A stretch of DNA of 6,077 nucleotides from Synechococcus sp. GFB01 (GTDB lineage: Bacteria > Cyanobacteriota > Cyanobacteriia > PCC-6307 > Cyanobiaceae): the NCBI RefSeq assembly GCF_001039265.1, contig NZ_LFEK01000011.1:16236-22312 (forward strand), given 5' to 3'. This document shows positions 1 to 5,847 of this stretch, one piece after another. Position 1 is the stretch's first letter. Each line of letters opens with the position of its first letter. Under the pieces are notes generated by a model. That model was not told the origin of the DNA. It did not search any database and saw only the letters and a list, made by a program, of their open reading frames with translations. Position numbers and translations under genes: made by a program.

Positions 1-335
1 GCGTGGAGGTTGATTCCCTCTTCGCCGTCTCGTTGATCACCGTGGCCGGTTACTCCGTCACCGACACCGTTGTGGTGTTTGACCGGATCCGCGAGCAGAA
101 GGGTCTGCTGCGCGAACTGTCGATGGTGGAGCAGGTTGATGTGGCTGTGGATGCCACCCTCACGCGTTCTCTCTACACCTCCTTCACCACACTCCTGCCG
201 CTGGTGGCCCTGATCTTCTTCGGCGGCAGCACGCTGTTCTGGTTTGCCGTGGCTCTCACGATCGGGATCGCGGTGGGCAGCTGGTCGAGCATCGGCATCG
301 CTCCGACCCTCCTGCCCGTGCTCTCGCGCCGATGA
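1..335 (+). CDS. secF: Protein translocase subunit SecF, C-terminal part (5' end outside window)
   Basis: SecF pairs with SecD in the membrane complex that uses the proton-motive force to help SecYEG move proteins across or into the membrane. Cyanobacteria have it for the plasma and thylakoid membranes. The visible part is about 110 residues, roughly the last third of the protein. It carries the SecF hallmark GYSVTDTVVVFDRIRE (residues 16-31 counted from the codon at position 3). A second conserved stretch follows, TLTRSLYTSFTTLLPL, and then hydrophobic segments matching the last transmembrane helices. The frame is open to the window edge, so the GTG at position 3 is very likely an internal valine and not a start. 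The TGA at 333-335 overlaps the ATG of the next gene. secD is expected just upstream, outside the window. Identity rests on motif recognition and is strong. Confidence 0.93.
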   Translation, partial: VEVDSLFAVSLITVAGYSVTDTVVVFDRIREQKGLLRELSMVEQVDVAVDATLTRSLYTSFTTLLPLVALIFFGGSTLFWFAVALTIGIAVGSWSSIGIAPTLLPVLSRR

Positions 336-559
336 GCCTGGGCACCGGCCGATCATCCCCCCGGTCCCAGAGTCCGGGGCGACTCCGGCCCGCCCCGATT
401 GCCCTGTTGCTGGGATTCCTGGCCCTGCTCGATCTGCGGGAGGAACTGCAACTTCTCGCCCAGCATTTCACCTTCACCGCCCTCTGGTACGCCGTGGTCA
501 GCCACCCGCTGGCCGTGGTTGTTCTGCTGCTGCTGCCGCGTCTCTGGCGGAGGGGCTGA
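332..559 (+). CDS. Small hydrophobic protein overlapping the end of secF
   Basis: This predicted protein has 75 residues and no function I can name. Its ATG (332-334) overlaps the secF TGA in an ATGA arrangement, which suggests translation by re-initiation after SecF. I see no clear Shine-Dalgarno sequence of its own. The first 20 residues are rich in Ser, Arg and Pro. They are followed by a hydrophobic stretch (about 21-34) ending in DLREELQLL, a short amphipathic middle with aromatic residues (HFTFTALWY), and a second hydrophobic stretch (about 58-69) ending in basic LWRRG. This fits a two-pass or hairpin membrane protein. From memory, marine picocyanobacteria carry a similar small ORF after secF. 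If so, it may be a lineage-specific partner of the translocase, which is inference only. Confidence 0.7.
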   Translation: MSLGTGRSSPRSQSPGRLRPAPIALLLGFLALLDLREELQLLAQHFTFTALWYAVVSHPLAVVVLLLLPRLWRRG

Positions 560-604
560 GGGCCGCTGGGGGCCACACCCCGGTTCAGCTCAACGCCGCT
601 CTTC

Positions 605-1609
605 TCAGCCGGCCCGCCAGCGATCCATCACATCCCTCACCAGCACCTGCTCACCAACCACCTGGAGCACCACCACCAGAGGCAGGGCCAGCAGCAATCC
701 CGGCAGCCCCAGCACCGCCCCGAGGCTGAGCTGGGCCATGAGCGCCACCGTGGGCAGGAGATTCACCGTGCGTTTGAGCAGCAGCGGCGTGAGCACGAAG
801 GCCTCCAGGTTCTGCAGCGCCAACCGCAGCACCAGCACCTGAACCAGCTTGGCGGGAGAGATCAGCAGCGCCACCGCCAGCGGCAGCAGGGTGGCGGCCG
901 TGGGCCCGATCGTGGGCACGAAGGTCAGCACACCGCAGACCAGGCCGCTGATCAGGGCGAGGGGCACGTGCAGCAGCGCCAGCCCCAGCCAGGTGAGCAG
1001 AAACACCGCCACCGCCGACAAGGTCATGCCAGCCAGCCATCCCCCCAGCGCTTCACGGCACTCCTGCAGCAGCCCCTGCATGCGCGGGCGGTAGAAGTGT
1101 GGCGTGGCGGCGATCAGAAGGCGTTGATGGCTGCGGGGATCGAGGGCCATCAACAGGGCCAGCAGCACCATCAGCAGCAGCTGGATCGTGGTGTTGGCGG
1201 CTCCGCCCGCCAGGCCGATCACATGGCTGCCCAGCGGCTGCAGCCTGTCCCAGATCTCGATGTTCTGAAGCCGCTGCAGGTTCCCCAGCGCCTGGGAGCG
1301 TCCCGCCAGGCTCACCAGCCGATCGATCAGGTCGGGCAGCAGCCGGTTGAGTGTGTTGACCTGCTCGATCACCTCGGGAACCAGCAGCTGGCCCACCTGC
1401 CAGCCCAGCAGCAGCAGCGCCAGCACCACCACCAGCAGGGCCGCCGGGCGGTTCAGCGGCAGCAGTCGTCGCAGCAGGGAGGTCGGAACATCGAGGGCTA
1501 CCCCCAGCACCACGGCGCCGAAGAACACCAGCAGCACCCAGCGCAGCTGCCAGGCCACCAAGGCAAGGGCCACGACCGCCACGGTGATCACGAAGGTGCG
1601 GCTGCTCAT
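605..1609 (-). CDS. AI-2E family (PF01594) membrane transporter, intact paralogue
   Basis: The product is a 334-residue polytopic membrane protein of the AI-2E/UPF0118 family (E. coli TqsA/YdgG type). Family members are described as exporters of the signal AI-2 or as ion/H+ antiporters. The substrate in cyanobacteria is unknown, so the name should not be read as proof of quorum signalling. Hydrophobic segments lie near residues 5-35, 55-79, 141-156, 192-250 and 284-320, with a soluble stretch at about 80-135. Family signatures are FVPTIGP (230-236), the QNLEAFVLTP stretch (266-275) and a Gly/Leu/Pro-rich last membrane segment (LPTVALMAQ, then GLPGLLLALPL). It starts about 15 nt after the stop of a second AI-2E gene on the same strand, suggesting co-transcription of a duplicated pair. 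It converges with the secF unit across a 45-nt gap. The ATG at 1609 is chosen because it opens directly into the first membrane segment. Confidence 0.88.
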   Translation of the reverse strand: MSSRTFVITVAVVALALVAWQLRWVLLVFFGAVVLGVALDVPTSLLRRLLPLNRPAALLVVVLALLLLGWQVGQLLVPEVIEQVNTLNRLLPDLIDRLVSLAGRSQALGNLQRLQNIEIWDRLQPLGSHVIGLAGGAANTTIQLLLMVLLALLMALDPRSHQRLLIAATPHFYRPRMQGLLQECREALGGWLAGMTLSAVAVFLLTWLGLALLHVPLALISGLVCGVLTFVPTIGPTAATLLPLAVALLISPAKLVQVLVLRLALQNLEAFVLTPLLLKRTVNLLPTVALMAQLSLGAVLGLPGLLLALPLVVVLQVVGEQVLVRDVMDRWRAG

Positions 1610-1624
1610 CGGTTCGCGTCCCGC

Positions 1625-2708
1625 TCAGCTGCTGGCGCCGATGAAACGGCGCGGTTTCCACGGTTCCAGGATGTCGCGGATCACCACCTCGCGCAGGATC
1701 ACCTGCAGACAGACCGCCAGAGGCAGCGCCAGCAGCAGGCCCAGCGGCCCGAACAGCACCGTGAACAGGAACTGGGCGCAGAGGGTGAGGCCGGGAAGCA
1801 GGCGCAGCTGGTGGTGCATCACCGACGGCGTGATCACATAGCTCTCGAGGTTCTGGACGGCCACATACAGGCCCAGCACAGCGAGGGCCTTCCAGGGCGC
1901 GTCCAGCAGGGCCACCGCCATGGGAAACACGGTGCTGAGCGTGGGTCCCACGTTGGGGATCACATTGAGAAGACCGGCCAGCAACGCGTGTGCCGCCACC
2001 AGCTTGACCCCCAGCAGGCTGAGGCCGATGGCCGCCAGCAGCCCCACGCACACCGAACTGATCAGCACCCCCCCCATCCAGGCACTGAGGGCCTCGCCGC
2101 AGAGCACCAGCACCTGGCGGGCCCTGCGGCGGTAGAACGAGGGAACGAGCAGGATCGCCACCTCCCGGTAGGCCACTGGCTGGGCGGCGATCATCAGGCT
2201 CACCGCGAGCACGAACAGCAGCTGCACCAGGCCACTGCCCAGATTGCCGGCCAGTCCCACCAGGCGCAGAGCTCCGGCACCCAGACTGCTGCCCAGGGCG
2301 GGGGCTCCCTCTCCGACCCCCGTCAGGCCCAGCTGCGACAGCATCGTAAAGCCGCCATCACTGCGGCCATACAGCATCTGGGACACGCTGGCCATCGACT
2401 GGCGCACCAGGCTGAGCAGCAGCCGGGCGGCGGCCGGCAACTTCTGCAGCAGTTCGCCGAACTGTTCCACGAAGGGGGGATCACCGCAGTGGCCACCAGG
2501 GCCAGCAGCACCGCCAGGCCGAGCAGGCTGATCAGCAGGGCCAGGCCTCTGGCGCATCCCAGTCGCCGCTGAACCCCCCCACCAGGGTGCAGAGGGCCAT
2601 GGCCAGCACCACGGCGGCGAACACCTGAACCACCACCATCCGCAGGCTCCACAGGAGCGCCATGGCGGCGATCAGGGCCAGCAGTCCCAGCCACTGGCCG
2701 AACCGCAA
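1625..2708 (-). pseudogene. AI-2E family (PF01594) membrane transporter, broken by two frameshifts
   Basis: This is a second AI-2E family gene, and its reading frame is interrupted twice. The first segment starts at TTG 2708, just after the psb28 stop, with GAGG (minus strand, 2720-2717) eight bases upstream. It reads RFGQWLGLLALIAA... to ALCTLVGG and meets TGA at 2534-2532. The second segment, in the next frame from the C7 run at 2574-2580, reads VQRRLGCARGLALLISLLGL... to ATAVIPP. The third, after the G6 run at 2474-2479, reads FVEQFGELLQKLPAAAR... to the TGA at 1627-1625. It is intact and holds VIPNVGPTLS, QNLESYVITP and the GPLGLLLALPLAV segment. Adding one base to each run restores a continuous 361-residue protein (1084+2 = 1086 nt), close to the normal family length. 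Both breaks could be sequencing errors. If real, the gene is dead unless a shorter product is made from within. Confidence 0.85.
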
Positions 2709-2711
2709 CGA

Positions 2712-3086
2712 TCAGGCCTCGCTCAGGTCGGCGTCGTCCTCGCCGCTCTGGCTGCCGGAGAATCCCAGATCGTGACTGTCGGCATAGCGCTGCGCGAAGC
2801 GCATGAACCGCTCGAAGTCGGTCAGGCTCTTCCAGGTGTAGGTGGCCTCGAGAGCGCTGGCCTTGCCATTCACGAAACGGGCCTTGACCTCACGTGTCAC
2901 CAGCTCGCCTTCCTCATCCACCATGAACATGCCGGTGATGTCGCCCATGGATTCCGGGGCCAGGGCGTCGGGCTCCTCGAACACGAACATCGCCTGTCCG
3001 GTCCGTCCGTCCCGCGAGCGGGTGAGCCGGATGTCCGGCACGACGGGCTCATCCACGCCACGGAAGAACTGAATGGCGGCGCCCAT
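2712..3086 (-). CDS. psb28: Photosystem II assembly protein Psb28
   Basis: Psb28 is a small soluble thylakoid-associated protein. It binds PSII assembly intermediates containing CP47 on the cytoplasmic side and protects the immature acceptor side. In Synechocystis its loss also disturbs chlorophyll synthesis and CP47 accumulation. The 124-residue product covers the whole family domain: [10 protein letters not shown] (5-14), [20 protein letters not shown] (17-36), the [14 protein letters not shown] stretch (49-62), [17 protein letters not shown] (67-83) and the [12 protein letters not shown] helix (91-102). It ends in an acidic Ser/Asp/Glu tail (about 110-124) that is longer than in the roughly 112-residue Synechocystis protein. 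It begins 23 nt after the mnmH stop, with no obvious Shine-Dalgarno sequence. It ends 3 nt before the TTG of the AI-2E gene, so it probably lies in the middle of a mnmH-psb28-AI-2E-AI-2E transcription unit. Confidence 0.96.
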   Translation of the reverse strand: MGAAIQFFRGVDEPVVPDIRLTRSRDGRTGQAMFVFEEPDALAPESMGDITGMFMVDEEGELVTREVKARFVNGKASALEATYTWKSLTDFERFMRFAQRYADSHDLGFSGSQSGEDDADLSEA

Positions 3087-3109
3087 GCTGTCGCGGTGAA
3101 AGGCCGATC

Positions 3110-4165
3110 CTAGGCGGCACCGGTCGACACGCCCATCAGGTGCACGGCGGCCTGTTCCGCGCCCATCTCACCGAGTTCGAGGCGTTGCAGCGGCGGCTGA
3201 CCGCGGCTGTGGAGCTCGTGGTCGTAGCAGCGGTCGTAGTAATCCAGCATCTCCCGGCAGGCGCTGGCCCAGTCGCCCGCGTCGATGGCGGCCAGGGCCG
3301 CCGTAGTGCGCTGGGGGCCCAGCCGCCGTGCGATCCGCTCGGTGGCCTGGCGCAGGTTGTCCTTCCCCTGCGGGCCGTAGACCGCCACCAGCTGGCTCAC
3401 CCGCACCGCGACGGGGCGGTCGATCTCGACCACCGCGGCCTCCCGCATCTGCCGCCAGAAGGCTGCGGGGATGCGGCACCGGCCGACCTGGGCACTCTCG
3501 GCCTCCACCCAGATCGGCGTCCTGCCCCGCAGCCGGCGCAGGCGATCGGCCAGTCGGTTCTCGAACTGCTCCGTGCTGGGCTGGGCTGGCAGACCCAGCC
3601 CTCCGAAGCTGCTGCCCCGATGCTGGGCCAGCCCTTCCAGATCCACCACCGCGGCCCCTCGACGCTCCAGGGCCAGCAGCAGATCGGTCTTTCCCGTGCC
3701 GGTGCGGCCACCCAGCACGATCAGAGGCCAGGGTCGCTCCATCTGCTCGAGCACCCAGCGCCGATAGGCCTTGTAGCCACCGCCCAGCAGCCACACCCGC
3801 AGCTGCTGCAGCCCCGCCAGCCAGGCCACGCTCGTGGATCGGAGACCGCCACGCCAGCAATGGACCCGCAGCTGCCCGGCTGCATCGGCCAGCCCGCTCA
3901 GCTCGAGCGCCATCGCCGCCAGGCGCGGTCCCACCATCTCCAGACCAAGCTGCACGGCCCGCCGGCGGCCCTCCTGCCTGAACGCGGTTCCCACCGCCGC
4001 GCGCTCCGCGTCGCTGAACAGCGGCAGGTTCACGGCACCGGGCAGATGGCCCCGCTCGAACTCCGCGGGGCTGCGCACATCCACGATCGATCCGCGACCG
4101 TTCAGAAAGTCCTCGACCCCGACCACAAGCTCCGCCCCGGGCTGGGTCGTTCCAGCGTCGTCCAT
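3110..4165 (-). CDS. mnmH: tRNA 2-selenouridine synthase MnmH (SelU/YbbB)
   Basis: MnmH replaces the sulfur of 2-thiouridine at the wobble position (U34) of Lys, Glu and Gln tRNAs with selenium. It uses selenophosphate and passes through an S-geranylated intermediate. The 351-residue length matches the family (E. coli 364). An N-terminal rhodanese domain (about 14-135) has [20 protein letters not shown] (27-46) and the active-site Cys103 in [11 protein letters not shown]-loop domain follows with Walker A GRTGTGKT (153-160) and the family signature [14 protein letters not shown] (175-188). No catalytic residue is missing. The start is secure: an in-frame TGA lies five codons upstream (4183-4181) with no other start between. 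A purine-rich GAAGG sits very close to the ATG. The gene diverges from gun4 and leads the psb28 cluster. Activity needs selenophosphate synthetase (SelD), which is not in this window. Confidence 0.95.
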   Translation of the reverse strand: MDDAGTTQPGAELVVGVEDFLNGRGSIVDVRSPAEFERGHLPGAVNLPLFSDAERAAVGTAFRQEGRRRAVQLGLEMVGPRLAAMALELSGLADAAGQLRVHCWRGGLRSTSVAWLAGLQQLRVWLLGGGYKAYRRWVLEQMERPWPLIVLGGRTGTGKTDLLLALERRGAAVVDLEGLAQHRGSSFGGLGLPAQPSTEQFENRLADRLRRLRGRTPIWVEAESAQVGRCRIPAAFWRQMREAAVVEIDRPVAVRVSQLVAVYGPQGKDNLRQATERIARRLGPQRTTAALAAIDAGDWASACREMLDYYDRCYDHELHSRGQPPLQRLELGEMGAEQAAVHLMGVSTGAA

Positions 4166-4192
4166 CGCCTTCGGCTGCGCTCAGCTGACATA

Positions 4193-4212
4193 GTGGGCCC
4201 ACGTGGGCTCAC
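4193..4212. promoter_or_regulatory. Near-perfect 20-bp palindrome between mnmH and gun4
   Basis: The sequence GTGGGCCCACGTGGGCTCAC reads the same on both strands except at one base pair (4196 against 4209). The centre, 4197-4208, is a perfect 12-bp palindrome with core CACGTG. The left half alone (4193-4202) is a perfect 10-bp palindrome, and the right half is a direct copy of it with one change. It lies in the 65-nt divergent gap, 18 nt before the gun4 ATG and 27 nt before that of mnmH. An operator for a dimeric regulator fits this symmetry and position. A 5'-leader hairpin is the other option, although it would have no natural loop. No regulator is identified. Confidence 0.4.
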
Positions 4213-4230
4213 GATCAGGCACGGCCGTTC

Positions 4231-4953
4231 ATGCTCTCCGGATCACGGGTCACCGCCAGCGTCAGTCCTGAGGAGCTGTTGCAGCGCTTCCAGAGCGCCA
4301 CCCCGCGCCAGCGGCGCAGCCTGCTGGCCCAGCTCGATCAGCGAGCCGAGGCTGTGCGGCCTCTGATTCCCGATCACATCGCCGCTCTCGATGCCACCGG
4401 TGACGACTGGGCCGCCGGCTGGCTGATCCAGCTGCTGCTGGCCGGAGGAGCTGCCGAACGTGACAGCTTCTTCCGCCGCTACCCCCAGGGCTGGCTGGCC
4501 ACCAGCTCCGCCCAGGGCATGGATTACACCCCCCTGCAGCGACAGCTCGCCCTGCAGAACTTCGAGCAGGCTGATCGACTCACCAGTGCCCTGCTGCGCG
4601 AGCTTGCCGGGCCCGGGGCCGTACGGCGCGGCTACGTCTACTTCAGTGAGGTGCCGGCCATCGCCGGCACCGATCTCGAGAGCCTTGACCGGCTCTGGGT
4701 CTGCTACTCGCGCGGGCGTTTCGGATTCTCCGTGCAGGGTCGACTGCTGCAGGCCTGCGCTGGTCGCTGGGACCAGCTCTGGCCCAGGCTGCACTGGAAG
4801 ACCAACGGCATCTGGACCCGTTATCCAGGCGGCTTCCAGTGGACGATCGACGCTCCTGAGGGGCACATGCCCCTGATCAACCAGCTGCGTGGTGTGCGCC
4901 TGATGGATGCGCTGCTGGGCCACCCTGCCTTGCAACAGCGCATCAAAGCCTGA
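4231..4953 (+). CDS. gun4: Gun4 tetrapyrrole-binding protein, activator of magnesium chelatase
   Basis: Gun4 binds protoporphyrin IX and Mg-protoporphyrin and stimulates the ChlH subunit of magnesium chelatase, the step that commits tetrapyrroles to chlorophyll. The 240-residue product matches cyanobacterial Gun4 in length (Synechocystis about 233). An all-helical N-terminal part (about 10-95: EELLQRFQSATPRQRRSLLAQ onward, with DDWAAGWLIQLLL) is followed by the GUN4 domain (about 97-235). Visible domain motifs are DYTPLQ (98-103), NFEQADRLTSALLREL (110-125), LDRLWVCYSRGRFGFSVQ (152-169), RLHWKTNGIWTRYPGGFQW (186-204) and the MPLINQLRGVRLMDALL end (213-229). The ATG at 4231 has only a weak AGG about 11 nt upstream. 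The gene is divergent from mnmH. It is followed by a strong hairpin and then, 65 nt on, by an ATPase gene on the same strand. Confidence 0.93.
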   Translation: MLSGSRVTASVSPEELLQRFQSATPRQRRSLLAQLDQRAEAVRPLIPDHIAALDATGDDWAAGWLIQLLLAGGAAERDSFFRRYPQGWLATSSAQGMDYTPLQRQLALQNFEQADRLTSALLRELAGPGAVRRGYVYFSEVPAIAGTDLESLDRLWVCYSRGRFGFSVQGRLLQACAGRWDQLWPRLHWKTNGIWTRYPGGFQWTIDAPEGHMPLINQLRGVRLMDALLGHPALQQRIKA

Positions 4954-4983
4954 CCGTTCCGGAAGCCATGCTTCCGGTGACGG
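4954..4983 (+). terminator. Hairpin immediately after gun4
   Basis: A seven-bp perfect stem, CCGGAAG (4959-4965) with CTTCCGG (4971-4977), closes a five-base CCATG loop. An outer four-bp stem, CCGT (4954-4957) with ACGG (4980-4983), is separated from it by a small internal loop. The structure begins at the base after the gun4 stop codon. The DNA after it (CGTAGGTTCAAAACGG) has no T-tract, so it is not a textbook intrinsic terminator. It may terminate partially, stabilise the gun4 3' end, or set the expression ratio between gun4 and the next gene. Confidence 0.5.
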
Positions 4984-5018
4984 CGTAGGTTCAAAACGGA
5001 CCCTGCGGTTCCGGCCCG

Positions 5019-5477
5019 ATGGCCCTGCGCTGGTCAGACTTCATCACGCCGTCCACCCTGCAGCTGTCTCCCCTGGTGGAGCTGCTGCTGGAGCCCATCT
5101 CCTGTCTGCAGTTGCAGTCCCAGCTGCAGCTCGGACTGCAGGAGGCCCTCGTCAATGCCGTGCGCCACGGCAATGGCTGTGATCCGGGCAAGTGTCTACG
5201 CGTCCGGCGGATCGAAACCCCACGCTGGGTGATCTGGCAGGTGCAGGACGAGGGACCCGGCCTTCCCCCCCACGCCCGTGCCGGCCACCTGCCGGAGCAG
5301 CTGGATGCCACGGGCGGTCGCGGGCTGTTCCTGATCCACCACTGCTTCGACGACGTGCGCTGGAGCCAGAGGGGCAATCGTCTGCAGCTGGCGATCCGCC
5401 GCCGTCCAGCCCCCCTGATCAGCCGTGTTGCGCCCTCCCCCCCGTTCCACCGTGGCGTGGGCAGCCGGGGTCGCTGA
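5019..5477 (+). CDS. Anti-sigma-factor-type ATP-binding protein (HATPase_c, RsbW/SpoIIAB-like)
   Basis: The product is a small stand-alone GHKL ATPase domain, like the serine kinases and anti-sigma factors RsbW and SpoIIAB that bind a sigma factor or phosphorylate an anti-anti-sigma partner. The N box is LQEALVNAVRHGN (40-52, with Glu42, Asn46 and His50). The G1 box is QDEGPGLP (76-83) and the G2 box is GGRGLFLIHH (99-108), followed by the typical FDDVRW strand. All ATP-binding motifs are present. The family domain ends near RRRP (about 128-131), but the ORF runs on for about 20 Pro/Arg-rich residues that look non-native. Its end overlaps the convergent gene by 59 bp. One base fewer in the C6 run at 5410-5415 would place a TGA at 5416-5418 and remove both oddities. 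No matching sigma factor, PP2C phosphatase or STAS protein is in the window. The ATG has only a weak ribosome binding site. Confidence 0.82.
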   Translation: MALRWSDFITPSTLQLSPLVELLLEPISCLQLQSQLQLGLQEALVNAVRHGNGCDPGKCLRVRRIETPRWVIWQVQDEGPGLPPHARAGHLPEQLDATGGRGLFLIHHCFDDVRWSQRGNRLQLAIRRRPAPLISRVAPSPPFHRGVGSRGR

Positions 5478-5778
5478 TCTCCGCCTTCAGCCAGCCGAGG
5501 GCGTGTTCCACCAGCGCGATCGCCTTGAGGCGGGCCTCTCCGGCGGGAGCCTGATCGGGCTGATCACGGCTGAGCAGCACCACGAGGGCGGCGGCCAGTT
5601 GCTCGGCCGCGCGGCGCGGGCGCTGGCGCTTGAGCGCATGCCAGTGGCGATCGTCGATCGTCAGCCGGCGTTGCAGGTCTGCAGCCAGCCCGGCAGATCC
5701 GGGCGGCCAGGCGTCCTCGTTCGCCTCGTTCCGGCTGCTGTCGGTGTGTTGCAGGGACTGTTGCAGGGAATGGTTCAC
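5419..5778 (-). CDS. DUF6439-like cyanobacterial protein of unknown function
   Basis: The product is a predicted 119-residue soluble protein. The N-terminal 30 residues (Gln/Ser/Asn-rich) look disordered. The core, about 34-110, reads DLQRRLTIDDRHWHALKRQR (34-53), RRAAEQLAAALVVLLS (55-70) and ARLKAIALVEHALGWLKAEI (82-101), and ends DPGCPRHG (103-110). I recall this helical pattern with a closing DPGCPxHG as the small cyanobacterial family DUF6439, with no known role. The single Cys plus His could suggest metal or redox use but proves nothing. GTG at 5778 is preferred over the ATG at 5895. The longer version adds low-complexity residues and would overlap the divergent gene, while GTG leaves a 69-nt intergenic gap and has an AGG upstream. 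The 3' end overlaps the convergent ATPase gene. Confidence 0.7.
   Translation of the reverse strand: MNHSLQQSLQHTDSSRNEANEDAWPPGSAGLAADLQRRLTIDDRHWHALKRQRPRRAAEQLAAALVVLLSRDQPDQAPAGEARLKAIALVEHALGWLKAEISDPGCPRHGGTGGRAQHG
5516..5523. repeat. HIP1 octamer GCGATCGC
   Basis: One copy of the highly iterated palindrome typical of many cyanobacterial genomes lies inside the DUF6439-like gene. It is a single copy in 6 kb, so the genome may not be strongly HIP1-rich. Similar incomplete forms occur elsewhere, for example GCGATCGT near 5647. Confidence 0.6.
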
Positions 5779-5807
5779 GCTTGCGGGCCTGGACGGGCAT
5801 CGTTGGC

Positions 5808-5821
5808 ACAGGTCATCCTGT
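5808..5821. promoter_or_regulatory. Short dyad in the divergent gap after the DUF6439-like gene
   Basis: The inverted repeat ACAGG-tcat-CCTGT lies in the 69-nt space between the GTG at 5778 (minus strand) and the ATG at 5848 (plus strand). Its arms are only 5 bp, so it could occur by chance. Its place between two divergent starts is the only reason to record it. I see no convincing -10/-35 pair in this gap. Confidence 0.2.
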
Positions 5822-5847
5822 CGGTTGGACAGCCCCCGTTGCCGGCC

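Noticed and set aside
560..604. Possible bidirectional terminator between the convergent genes
   Set aside because: Only short 4-bp GC stems (such as GGGG with CCCC) can be formed, with no T-tract on either strand, so a structure cannot be supported.
1380..1480. Runs of CAG/CAC triplets resembling a microsatellite
   Set aside because: They are Leu/Val-rich membrane segments of the minus-strand AI-2E gene read in reverse. The repeat is irregular.
968..2572. A 534-residue Gln/His-rich open frame on the plus strand
   Set aside because: It is antisense to the two AI-2E genes. Leucine CTG codons on the minus strand become CAG (Gln) on the plus strand, which explains both the length and the composition. 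It matches no family I know.
2474..2580. Programmed ribosomal frameshifting in the AI-2E gene
   Set aside because: Two separate shifts would be needed about 100 bp apart in a membrane-protein family not known for recoding. I see no stimulatory structure. Error or decay is simpler.
4189..4194. CATAGT as a -10 box for gun4
   Set aside because: It matches only four of six consensus bases, and no -35-like hexamer lies at the right distance.
3140..4366. A 408-residue open frame on the plus strand
   Set aside because: It lies antisense to mnmH, which has complete rhodanese and P-loop motifs, and it runs into gun4 in another frame. Its composition is that of a high-GC shadow.
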